64,000 nt of DNA. Source: Tulasnella sp. 424. Lineage: Eukaryota; Basidiomycota; Agaricomycetes; Cantharellales; Tulasnellaceae. Location of the stretch: the NCBI GenBank assembly GCA_019633425.1, contig WSUB01000167.1:1-64000 (forward strand), given 5' to 3'. Every line of letters begins with the position of its first letter. The first letter of the stretch is position 1. The translations under genes were made by a program, and so were the position numbers. Positions 48,501 through 58,461 of the stretch are shown piece after piece. Below the pieces are notes generated by a model. The model saw only the letters and a program-made list of their open reading frames with translations. It was not told where the DNA came from and did no database searches.

Positions 48501-50762
48501 GAATTCAATTCACGATTCCGGCTACATATCCTGATGATCGCACTTCTCGATCAAGCGCCGAGAGTGGGTCATTCTGGTGAAAAAAATCGATCGGCAAGAC
48601 AAACGTGAGTCTCATAAACTCTTTACATGAAGACGATTGACATCTGTTGGACTTCCGCAGCCTATGGCTCACTCGACTGTTCAAACTGTGTTACCCGCCG
48701 AATCCGAAATTGGGAAGCCTTTCAGATATCATACCTGCTCTAATACCCGAGTACACTACGGTGCGTCTCTTAATACGCGGGGCATGTGCCGGATGATTTA
48801 TTTGTGAGGCCAGGCAATGCCAGTCGTCGACTCCTGGTTGAAGGAAGTATTCCAAAGCCAACGACCATCAAATGAGCCTCAATTCTTCCTCACTAATATC
48901 TTGATGACGTCGCTCCTTGCCACTGGATTCAACCGTCGCTTTGCAGCGTCGTACCTGTGGGATGGCCAATGGGCAGAAGACCAAACAATAGCAGCCCAAG
49001 CTGGCCTTATGAATCCATCAAACAATCGCCCCTTAGTAGGAAATGCTCTTCTGTGGGTGGCACCGAGACATCCCACACGTACGCATAGCGGTGTGTTTTT
49101 CCTGGAGTAAGAGCGTTTGTTATATGTCGCTTCAGCTTGCTCATCGAGTGCTAGATATGCCATAACCGGGCAAGCATCGTTGGATGTGAACGTTGCCATT
49201 GCTTTTGCCGAAGAAGTCTGCGGGCAGCTCATTCTCAACAACTACGCTCATCTACACGACCGATATCACGGCATGACAATGCCCCGGTCGTGGATTATTC
49301 GGGCCTTCTTCCGAGCTGCTTCCGGAACCTATAATGGCTCTATGCCTTGGCGAATGATGGCTACACTTAGCAAATTGATCGACGGCTTGCTGTTCAAAAT
49401 AGATCCGGGTGGGAGGCATCTTCCTTCTCTCCTCAAACACGTTTCTGATATCCTTGCAGGCAAGCTTCATGTAGATGGGACTGGGCTCCGAGACGTTAAG
49501 GCAGGATATCGATCATATAGCGTTGGAAAGTTATGTCGATGCCTGGCTCTGAGTGCGTGGTTTTGTCCCATTGTTCGAGCCCGCCCTGGGTGATAACCAT
49601 CATCCTGCAGTTGGCCTCAACAGTTCAAACGATAAGCTATGCGGTCAGATCGTGGCCATGCTAAGAAGGATCGGCGAAGTCCCATATTCGGGGCCTTGGT
49701 TGGACGTTCGCAGGTGCGTAGAGCAACCTTGTGTATTTCAACATGGCTAACTAGCAGTCATCAGATACGCCACGGTGCTCAAGTGGGCGGATGTCGTCGT
49801 GGCTTTAACGGCAACCCAAACGATTTCCGATGAATTAGTCACTATACTTCAGAAAGAGGGAAGGACAATCGGCATCCCTGGAGTCAGGACGATATTCTGT
49901 CCCGACGAATCGAAGATCGTCGAGCAGTTGTTGCTGACTCCTGATCTTCCGGCCCTTGTTGCACCTATAAATCACGTCATTGACCCAGGAAATCCAAGTA
50001 GGGTATTTTCTACACTTATTGACTTACTGTCGTAGCTAAAGCATCCTTTGGTTTCTACAGCGTCACCAGAGAGCGCTCCAAGCAAGGACACCAGGGAGGC
50101 ACGTCCGAAGCAAGGCAACCGACCAACAAACGAAAGTTCCCGGGACGAAAGAGATCTTCAGAAGAGCGCCACCACAATTCAAGCATTCTTTCGCCGTCAC
50201 AAACCACGCGCTGGCGGAAAAATTACAGCAGACTTCGAGGATGTGGTGAGGTTCCAAATCCGAAGTCCTGAACGATGTGCACCTGCTCGTTCCTGGCTAT
50301 TGTGTCTTCGGGGGCCTTTGCCTCACGTCATAGAGTTTCTCCACAAGACCGCAGATCTTGCCCAGAGCTCTATTGATCTTCTTAATGAAGAAATGCACTC
50401 CAGCAACCACGAGGCACTCGATGAACTGCATGCCAAAGGTGCTGAACTCCGGTACGTCGCTCATTGATACCCTATGCGACCACGTACTCACAGTTTAGCG
50501 ACATAATTCCAGTGGAGTCCGAAATGATATAGCAAAATTAATCAACGAACTCCAACCTTCCTCCGATTTTTACTCGAGAGACTCAGCGGGCACCCCGGAT
50601 TCCGTTCTGGAGATAGTTGACAGAGTGAAGGCCATTCCGAACATTGTCAAGAACCTTCAGAAGTTTACAAGCTGCCCAAAGGACATCGATTACGAACTTG
50701 GCATCGAGCCACTCGTTTGCGATCGAGGGCCCTGGAGAGTGCCGAACTCAGGCGCGGAGTAG
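42556..50762 (+). CDS. UvrD-like (TRANK1-like) helicase, copy 4, complete
   Basis: ATG 42556 (MDLGPVLAKFTVPG) to TAG 50760-50762, only 0.6 kb after copy 3. RelE/ParE-like domain (WPVVVSQRGIKHLRD, LRLIYHIDFGAP, about 43,565-44,040); Walker A LGRSGTG|KTTC, whose intron (about 44,648-44,699) uses a CTCAG acceptor; VDEAQD (about 45,638); GDTAQT (about 45,780); NYRSH (about 45,996); ESKGMEF (about 46,479); LTRARERVW (about 46,698); TPR-like helices (46,970-47,840); a variant CCCH cluster, C-x8-C-x4-C-x5-H (48,411-48,473); IQ-like motif TIQAFFRRHKPR (about 50,173); GPLPHVIEFLH; tail DYELGIEPLV. All exons can be joined in frame. It is divergent from copies 1 and 3 and seems an older member of the array. 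Confidence 0.85.
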
Positions 50763-51376
50763 TCATCAAGTTTGAGGGAGGAACGCCATCTGTGTTGTTC
50801 TGATGGAATAGGGAGTCATGATTGAAGGATTCTTTTCGACTGGAATAAGCAGGAGAGGAGAAGGATTATGGTGCGGTTGGCAGCTGATTGTAGAGTATCC
50901 ATGATCTTCTTCCTGGAATTGTGATTAACGTTACGTCGGACCTGACATCCTTCGAGATGGGAGATGGAAGACCCTCGATGACGCTACCTTTCCACGATCC
51001 GAAGACACGTGTGCCAGGGCGAATCCGAGACTGCCATGCGACCAGACAGGGTATTTACATATCCCACAAGAGGTAGTGGTCGTTGTTGAGGTGCCGGGTG
51101 GCAAATCCCGTCCGGGTCAAAGCACCAATCGATCTCCCTCCCGTTCTCCAAGACGATGTCGGCCAGGTACCATCGATTCCACAGTCGCCACCGTTGTCGT
51201 TGTCGTCGTCGTCGCCGTGTAATGTGAGTGTGGTGACTTTGAGAAGACCGACTTGGCCGTCGCGTGGTTGCTTTGAACCCTTGCAGCGTCCCATTCAAGT
51301 TTAGACCAATCCCCTTTGTCTGCCACTTCCATCCAACCTCTTCTGCTCCTTCCTCAGTCCCTCCCTCTCTCTCTAC
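50763..51376. other. intergenic, right border of the helicase array
   Basis: Holds the 3' flank of helicase copy 4 and the promoter of the protein kinase A regulatory subunit gene, with a long pyrimidine-rich stretch just before the ATG (51,330-51,375). No gene seen. Confidence 0.45.
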
Positions 51377-52996
51377 ATGTCGAACCGTCCGACTGCATCT
51401 CCTCAACCACCTCACCACTACCACCTTCACGGTCATCAGAATCAGAATCAGCAACCACAGACACTCACCGCTTTTCAAGAGCTCATTCAAGACCTAACTC
51501 GAGACGCTCAACGCGCTCAACCCAAAGACGCACTTCAGGTCAGTTCCCCCCCAAAGCGTCGTCAGCGTCCTCCCTGTATCGAACCGTGCTCATTCCTCTC
51601 GTTAAAACACTCGGTGTTGCAATCTCGACGGGGGGTGGAAATAGTTTTGTGCCAACTGGTTCAATTCAAGGCTGGCTGAGCAACGCACCCGACTCATCGA
51701 CTTGGTCCTCGCGACCACAGCTCGAAACCAACAACCCCAACCACACGCGAGCCCTCTCATGAACTCCTCCTTGAACTTGGGAAGTCCCGCGAGCAGGCGC
51801 ACGTCCTCGCCTTCTCCCTTTGGCACCCTCAACGTTCCAGGCAACCAAGCCTTCAGCACCCCCGCAACCCACCGTGCCCCTCTCCCCATCTCCAACAACG
51901 AAGGCGGCCCTTACCTCGGCCCACCCGCGTCCGCCTTGGGTCGTCGAGTCAGCGTCTCGGCCGAATCCATTGAACCTTCGACCGGTCCAGAGATCCCCCC
52001 ACCATTCTACTACAAGACTCCTGAACAGTTGAAACGACTGCAAGACTCCATCGCCAACGCGTTCTTATTCCGAAACTTGGACGATAAGAAGCGGAAGGCC
52101 GTTCTAGGAGCTATGAAGGAGATGAAGTTTGACAAGAACGTGAGGGTTATCACTCAAGGGGATGCGGGAGACTATTTCTACGTCGTCGATTCGGGAGAAC
52201 TGGATTGTTTCGTCAAGCCCAAGGTGGAAGAACATCCTGCGTACCCTGGTGCACCACCGCCACCCCCTCCAGCACCAGCCCAACCAGATGACCACCCAGA
52301 GTACGGCAAGAAAGTCTTCCATTACACCAAGGGAACGTCCTTCGGTGAATTGGCTTTGATGTATTCCACTCCCCGCGCCGCAACCATCATCTCGACCACC
52401 CCGGTTACGCTTTGGGCACTCGACCGCGTCACCTTCAAGACCATCCTGCTCGAAATTTCGTCTCGGACGAGGAAGGACTACGAATCGTTCTTGCGTTCGG
52501 TCGATATCCTTCAGGCTCTGACGGACCGCGAGAGAGCCAAGTTGGCAGACGTCCTGCAACCGAGGGAGTTTGAGTACGGTGAAGCCGTTGTGAACCAGGG
52601 CGAGATCGGGAAGGAATTCTACATTGTTGAAGAGGGTGAAGCTACTGTATCGAAGAAGGTGGAAGGCAAAGAGGAAGAGGATATCGTTATGCACTTGAAG
52701 AGGGGAGACTACTTCGGAGGTTTGTGCTCTCTTGCATCTCCTCCCTTGCAGCATCGTTACTGACGCAATTTCGCGCGACCATTTTTCCAACAGAACTTGC
52801 TTTACTCCATCGCGCGCCACGAGCAGCTACCGTCCGTTCAGGCAACACCACGGAGACACCCGCGGACGGCGAGAAACCAAAACTCAAGGTCGCTGCCCTC
52901 GATGCCGATGCATTCACCCGTTTGCTTGGACCTCTACGCGAGCTGATGGAAAGAACTGCGGAAGTCAAGTACACAACCGCCGCTCCAACTCAGTGA
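51377..52996 (+). CDS. cAMP-dependent protein kinase regulatory subunit
   Basis: Binds and inhibits the PKA catalytic subunit and releases it on cAMP binding. Exons 51377-51538, 51645-52719 and 52794-52996 encode 479 residues. The docking/dimerisation domain crosses the first intron (TAFQELIQDL, then DALQ|FCANWFNSRLAEQR). A pseudosubstrate site, GRRVSVSAES (about 51,945), has a phosphorylatable Ser as in type II subunits. Two cyclic-nucleotide-binding domains follow, with phosphate-binding cassettes FGELALMYSTPRAAT (A) and FGELALLHRAPRAAT (B); each keeps the Glu and Arg that hold cAMP. The last intron falls within the second cassette, after FGG/FGE. Domain A contains a Pro-rich insertion (PPPPPPAPAQPDDHPEYG) between strands. 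This is the single-copy fungal PKA-R (Bcy1/PkaR family). Confidence 0.95.
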
Positions 52997-53398
52997 ACGG
53001 GGCTCTCCACTGTCATTTTACCAATACGGAAGTCGAATTATCCCAACTACATGATGTAGAATAGCTCCCCATTGCTATCCCTCGCAAATCAACAATAACT
53101 GTATCCCGCCGCTATCGTTTCTGTTGCTTTCTGGATGTAACCCCTCGTTTCTTATGTTGTGGGTTTTATAAATTGGTTGATCGTTGTCATTATTGCCCGC
53201 CGCGACGAACCTATCATCGTACTTCAGCCACCGCCCTTGTTCGACTAGCTGGAAACGCGTAACTCTGCGCTTGTGAAGGGGACTGCCGCCAGGGGGGCAC
53301 TTGCTCACTTTCCTCTAAGGTTGAAAGCTGTCCAGGTATCCAGCCGTTGCCGTTCGTCCCTCAGCGTTTTTGCGCGGACACTCAGCCTGTGCAAGTAT
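52997..53398. other. intergenic between PKA-R and RhoGDI A
   Basis: 3' flanks of two convergent genes; no gene seen. The tandem-duplicated region begins at its right end. Confidence 0.45.
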
Positions 53399-53576
53399 AG
53401 TAATTCCGTTAACCGGCCACGAAAACCCACACCAAGTCAAGCACAACACAGAGCCGGATTTTGAATTAAATGACGACTGAACAGGTTGACGGATGAGTCC
53501 AGCATAACTTCCAGCGAGGAAATAGAAGAGAATTCAATTGAGAGACGTTGTCCAAGGTTTCCCTTGAAATAACGGT

Positions 53577-54446
53577 TTACCATTCCTTCGTCAACTTGAA
53601 GACCCACTCAAAATCTGCCAGTAAATCCTGGTGTCAGTGCGAGCCGCAAAATGGATGTAAAGCTAGATAGGCGCACCCGCATACACGTTTCTGTCATCGT
53701 CGATAATCCTGCTTTTGACGTGGTAAGTACCAGAGCGAGCCATCATACCCGACGGAAACTCTTCCGTAGGGAGATTTAATACGTATGGAGGGCCATCTGG
53801 TTTTGGCGCATACGATCCCAACATCCGTTCTTGCCTCTCGACTGGGGAAGGATGCGCGTTGGTCAATACGGAAGGAAAATTATAACATTGATACGAACCC
53901 GTTACTTCATTCCTATGGACAACCTGTATGTACCGGAGACCGAGAATGACATCGTAGTTGACTTTGAATTGAATGCCGACGCTGTGGAAGATGTAGGTCG
54001 GCACGCGATGGAACCCTGAACTACGGCACTCCTGGAATGCGAGGGAGGGGCATAGCGAGTAGACGGCACTCGCCTGTATTCAATGCCCTCTTTGATATCG
54101 AATGGGGTCTCCTTGTACGTTGCAACGGCGTTGGGATCCGTCAAGTCCATCTCGATGGTCTTGCCCTCGGGAAGTGTTGGGGAGGTGAGGAACAAGGAGA
54201 GGATGACAACCTGAGTTTGCAAGACAGTGATGCAAGGCCAACTCAGTTAGCCTAGCTGCCAGAGATTGACGGGAGAAAAAGTGAAGTACATTAGGACCAG
54301 ATCTTGTAGCTGCAGTCGATGTACCGATTTGGTTGAGAGATTCGTCGTGCGCGTCGAGGCCGGCAGTATCGTCTTGGGCCTAAGCACAGCAGACGCTGCT
54401 CGGTATAGCTTATATTGCAGCTCGAGTCCAATAGACGTACGCTCAT
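53577..54446 (-). CDS. Rho GDP-dissociation inhibitor, copy A (shortened N-terminus)
   Basis: RhoGDI keeps prenylated Rho GTPases soluble and inactive. ATG 54446-54444, tiny first exon (MS), exon 2 54379-54290 (AQDDTAGLDAHDESLN, then QIGTSTAATRSGPN), then exons with [64 protein letters not shown] and the usual end DFEWVFKLTKEW. Against copy B, exons 2 and 3 and their intron have been fused by a deletion, and a further 18 nt in-frame deletion removes the RWKASL part of the conserved N-terminal arm. One donor is GC (54,073) where copy B has GT. The immunoglobulin-like domain looks intact, so a protein may be made, but the arm that contacts the GTPase switch regions is altered. Confidence 0.8.
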
Positions 54447-54734
54447 GATGGTCGTAAGCTAGAAAGAGGAAGGTCATGGAGGGGTGTAGAGACGGCTGTG
54501 GTGGATGGGAGAGTTCGTTGGAATGGGTTGGGTTGTTTGGCGAGCAGTCTGCATCGCGATTGATATTAAGCGCCTTCCAATCCCGTGTCATTTTTTCGCA
54601 TTCAAACACTAGAAACCTCGCTTTTCCCATTGTATCCAAATTTCGCTCTAGAACTCGATCTCGCCCAACCATCTCAGCTAGGGAATGATCTCTACTTGAA
54701 AAGAACGTAACGAGACGATCGCGACCCCTTCACA

Positions 54735-54852
54735 GGACCTCGAAGAAGTCCGGAAGGCCGGGTTGCGAACGGAGAGCCAAGCTTCGGGCTTTGTTCGCGG
54801 CTTCGAGCAACGTTTGAAGATCGTATTGTGCGCCGTGATTGGGAGACGACAT
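54735..54852 (-). pseudogene. 5' fragment of the AT-hook gene
   Basis: Starts at ATG 54852-54850 (MSS, then YDLQTLLEAANKARSLAL), matching the first exon of the intact gene at 57,748 (DLQTLLEAANEALSLALG). It runs into a stop shortly after SQPGLPDFFEVL; everything downstream has been deleted, and RhoGDI copy A follows directly. It is a remnant of the tandem duplication. Confidence 0.8.
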
Positions 54853-55165
54853 GGTGGAATGTTGGTCTGGCTGAATGAGGAAACCCGCGGATTGCACGGG
54901 TCTTTACAAGTCTTTGGAGACCTGGTTGGTTTGCCCCTGGCTGAATAATATCAAGGCGAGAGCAAGAGCAATAGTGACTGAGGGCAAAGTAATTCCGTTG
55001 ACTGGCCGCGAAACCCCACACCAAGTCAAGCACAACAAAGAGCCGGATTTTGAATTAAATGACGACTGAACAGGTTGACGGATGAGTCCAGCATAACATC
55101 CAGTGAGGAAATAGAAGAGAGTTCAATTGAGAGACACCGTCCAAGGTTCCCCTTGAAACAACGGT

Positions 55166-56210
55166 TTACCATTCCTTCGTCAACTTGAAGGCCCACTCGA
55201 AATCTGCCAGCAAATCCTGGTGTCAGTGCGGGCCGCAAATTGAATGTAAAGCGAGAACGGCGCACCTGCATACACTGTGCCGTCATCGTCGACAATCCTA
55301 CTTTTGACATTGTAAGTACCAGAGCGAGCAAGCATGCCCGAAGGAGACTCTTCCGTAGGGAAGTTCGACTCGTAAGGAGTACCATCTGGTTTTGGCCCAT
55401 ACGATCCGATCATCTGTTCTAGCTTGTCAACTGGGGAAAGATGCGCGTTGGTCAATACGGGAGGAAAATCATAAGCCCCTGAAACGTTGATACGAACCCT
55501 TTATTCCACTCCTCTTCACGACGTGTATGTACCGGAGACCAGAAATGACATCGTAGTTGACTTGGAATCGAATGCCGACGCTGTAGAAGATGTGGGTTGG
55601 TACACGACACGACGCGATGGAACCCTGAACCACGGCAACCCCTGGAATGCGGGGGAGGGAGCAAAGTAGACGGCACTCACTTGTATTCAACGTCCTCCTT
55701 GATACTGACTGGGTTCTTCTTGAACGCTTCAACGGCTTTGGGATCCGCCAACTTCATCTCGATGGTCTTGCCCGGGGGAAGTGTTGGGGAGGTGAGGAAC
55801 AAGGAGAGGATGGTAACCTGAGTTCGCAAGCCAGTGATGCAGGGCCAAGTCAGTTATGCTAGCTGCCAGAGATTGACAGTAGAGAAGGTGAAGTACCTTG
55901 GGACCAGATCCTGCAGCTGCAGCCGATGCACCGATACCAAGGGAGGCTTTCCATCGGTTGAGAGCTTCGTCGTCCTTGTCGAGCTCGGCGTATTCGTCGA
56001 CAGTCTACCATACAATCCAAAAGAATAGTCAGCGTCGTGATCCTGTCGGGCGAGTGTACCGGCTTGGAGACCTTCTTCGCTCCAAGTTTGAAGCCCTCAG
56101 CGAAAGTGGGCTGGAGATCAGCGGCATCATCGTCTTGGTGGGACTAGGCACAGCAGACACTGCTCAGTATCGCTTATACTGCAGCTTGAGGCCAACAGAC
56201 GTACGCTCAT
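55166..56210 (-). CDS. Rho GDP-dissociation inhibitor, copy B (complete)
   Basis: ATG 56210-56208 to TAA 55168-55166. Joined exons give [42 protein letters not shown], a small Ala/Gly linker, [78 protein letters not shown] and the end [12 protein letters not shown]. This is the whole RhoGDI family layout: N-terminal arm with the [16 protein letters not shown] helix, then the immunoglobulin-like domain that binds the prenyl group. It acts in the cytosol to extract and hold Rho GTPases. Seven exons, all with GT-AG introns and in frame. Likely the functional copy. Confidence 0.9.
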
Positions 56211-56939
56211 GATGGTCGTAAGCTAGAAAGTGGGAGGTCGTGGAGGGGTGTAGAGAGAGGGCTGTGGTTGATGGGAGAGTTCGTTGGAACGGATTGGGTT
56301 GGAAGTTGGCGAGCAGTCTACATCGCGATCGATATGAAGCGCCTTCCAATCCCTTGATCATTTTTTTTCGCATTCAAACACCGGAAACTTCTTCTTTTCC
56401 CATCGTATCCGACTTTCGCTCTAGAACACGATCTCGCCCAACCATCTCACCTAGGGAGTGAGCTCTACTTGAAGAGAACGACGGACAACGACGAAACGAT
56501 CGCGACCCACTTCACAGGAACCGTTCCAGACCCCCGCTGCATCACGCATCATGTGATCACCCGGCTTCTCACTCCCGTTGCGCCCTTTGCGCTCTATCGC
56601 AGGCGATGCATCAAAACCGATGTGTACACACCGTCTTTTAACGTTTTACGCGAAAGCCTTGTTAAGTTCAAGGGTCATTAGACGGCGATTAATGCTGGGC
56701 AGAACCCCAATTTCCGTGATTCCCGGTGCAATAGGCCTTGGCGTCACGTTCAAGAAAGAGGCCGTAGCGATTACATACAAAGGGATCACAAAAAAAAGCT
56801 ACGCGCATATGTGGAAATCGTCAAACAAATATGATCATGCAAATGGCTGTCATGGTGCATTATTGGTCATGCTTGACGCTTGCAGTTTCTGCCATCAGGA
56901 TGTTAGCCACAGCAAACGCTGGTCCAATACCCATTGAGC
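56211..56939. other. intergenic between RhoGDI B and the AT-hook gene
   Basis: Includes the RhoGDI B promoter, whose duplicate lies at 54,447-54,740, and the 3' flank of the AT-hook gene. Beyond 56,519 the sequence has no counterpart in unit A. No gene seen. Confidence 0.45.
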
Positions 56940-57748
56940 TCACGCATTGGTTGAATCTTGAAAAGGAGGGCTGGGTTCGCGCTTTCTCTTGAGGGGAGCC
57001 TTGCGCTTCGTGGTTTTCTTGACGCCTGATCGACTACCTTTCGGTCGACCGCGTGGACGACCTGACGCCCTCGAGGTTTCGGGAGGCTGGGATGGCGCTT
57101 GGACCTGTGAGGAACCAGCAGACTTCTGAGTATCGTCATGGACCCCCGCCCAATCTGAAGGATGGAGGGATAGCATAACCTGCACGGCCGGTTCGGGCCA
57201 GTCCTTGGAACCAAAGCTCGATAGATAGTCTTCTTCAAGCGCGTCCATTTCGATCCTTTCGCTACACTCGAGCGCCCTCAGTGCGTCCTCTTCAGCTGCC
57301 TTAACTATGTCCTTCTCAAACTCAGCTGGACAAACCGTAACGGGAATTAGAGGCGAAGGATCCCATTGACCAATCAACCCCAATTTGTCTGGGTTAGCAG
57401 GATCTTTCGCCGCAAAGATGATACCAACAGGCTGTCTGATAGCTTCCTGGAGAGTTAGATTGAGGGCTACCGTCCCAGGGAGGAAGCACCCTTGTTCGTT
57501 TCTACGAAGGCTCTTGGATATATCGCCAGGCAATGAAGAGACTTCGTGTTCTACAGGTGATCGGCCAAGCAACGGTCAGACAAAAGCCGTCTAAGGGGAA
57601 AATGCAGGCACAGTCTAAGCGACGAACCTTGAAGCTGTCCGGAAGGCGCCTCTTCTTCGGGTTGTAAACCGAGAGCCAAGCTTAGGGCTTCGTTCGCAGC
57701 TTCGAGCAAGGTTTGAAGATCGTGTGTGCTGAGATCGGTAGACGACAT
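56940..57748 (-). CDS. AT-hook protein of unknown function
   Basis: ATG 57748-57746. Exon 1 encodes MSSTDLSTHDLQTLLEAANE and about 20 more residues; after a short intron, exon 2 (about 57,554-56,940) encodes EVSSLPGDISKSLRRNEQG, PVGIIFAAKDPANPDKL, an acidic helical stretch and a basic tail. The tail has an AT-hook, GRPRGRPKGSRSG, preceded by a Ser/Pro-rich linker and followed by TKRKAPLKRKRE, which looks like a nuclear-localisation signal. AT-hooks bind the minor groove of AT-rich DNA, so a chromatin-associated role is likely. The middle portion is not recognised. A broken copy of the 5' end lies at 54,735-54,852. Confidence 0.7.
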
Positions 57749-57888
57749 GGTGGAATACTGGTTCGGCTGGAGGAGGAAACCCGTGGATTGCAGCTCGGGC
57801 CTCTTTAAGTCATTGGAGACCTGGTCGGGTTTGCCCTGGGCTGAAATATATGGAGGCGAGAACAAGAGCAACAGTGACCGAGGGCAAA

Positions 57889-58461
57889 GCAATCGTCAAG
57901 TTGGACGGAGGATCGTGATCGGTACCTTTCATAGTCGTGTGCGCCCCGGGGGACAAAGAATGCTTTCCTGCTCAGTCGCTGGTTGTCATGCCCGCAGGAC
58001 AAAGAAGGTACAGCAGAGCGAAACGTTAACAGCCTCATGCAAGCCTACCGACCTAACCATGAGTCTACATTTGCGGGCGTTGATCATCGGTTTCTCCGAA
58101 CCTGGTTGGGCTCGATTAAGGCAAATGGGCGCGAGACTCGAGTTATAGGAAATTGGCGAGACCCTTGGCATTAGGAGAAGCTAATCTACAACTTAAAATG
58201 GCTACGATGGACGAGTCCATACTGCTACAAGATCATGCATCAATGAAAAGTTCGGGAGGGGGAAAACTGGCTGCGGGGGGAGTGCTAGACGGAACGAATG
58301 CAAGAGAAGAAACGAAAGCAACGGAAGCAGAACAAAAAAGAATAATGATGCGCAGATTCGAAATGGGATGAGGGAGACGAAACCAAAGGGATACATTGGG
58401 AGTGAACAAGAGCTGGAAGCCCGTGGAAAGGCGTCCATGTCGTAACAGGGGTCGTGAACTC
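57889..58461. other. intergenic, nothing recognised
   Basis: Between the AT-hook gene's upstream side and the 3' end of the ABC transporter. Purine-rich on the + strand near 58,250-58,440. No gene seen. Confidence 0.4.

Larger units (their letters stand above)
53399..54988. repeat. tandem duplication unit A (RhoGDI A plus AT-hook gene 5' end)
   Basis: 53,399-54,739 matches 54,989-56,518, and 54,740-54,988 matches about 57,630-57,888. Unit A is thus a shortened copy of unit B: the part equivalent to 56,519-57,630 is missing. The two units start with the same word, TAATTCCGTTxACxGGCC, and the junction at 54,988/54,989 joins the AT-hook gene's upstream flank (GAGGGCAAAG, also at 57,888) to the RhoGDI 3' flank, as expected for a head-to-tail tandem duplication. 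Confidence 0.85.
54989..57888. repeat. tandem duplication unit B (RhoGDI B plus intact AT-hook gene)
   Basis: The full-length unit of about 2.9 kb, with both genes complete. Unit A to its left is the internally deleted counterpart. Confidence 0.8.

Noticed and set aside
51117..51490. - strand frames in the PKA-R promoter
   Set aside because: Built from simple repeats (CGT/ACG runs) and overlapping the PKA-R start; no domain.
57385..57594. + strand frame over the AT-hook gene
   Set aside because: Shadow of the - strand coding exon, which has an AT-hook and a broken paralogous 5' end.
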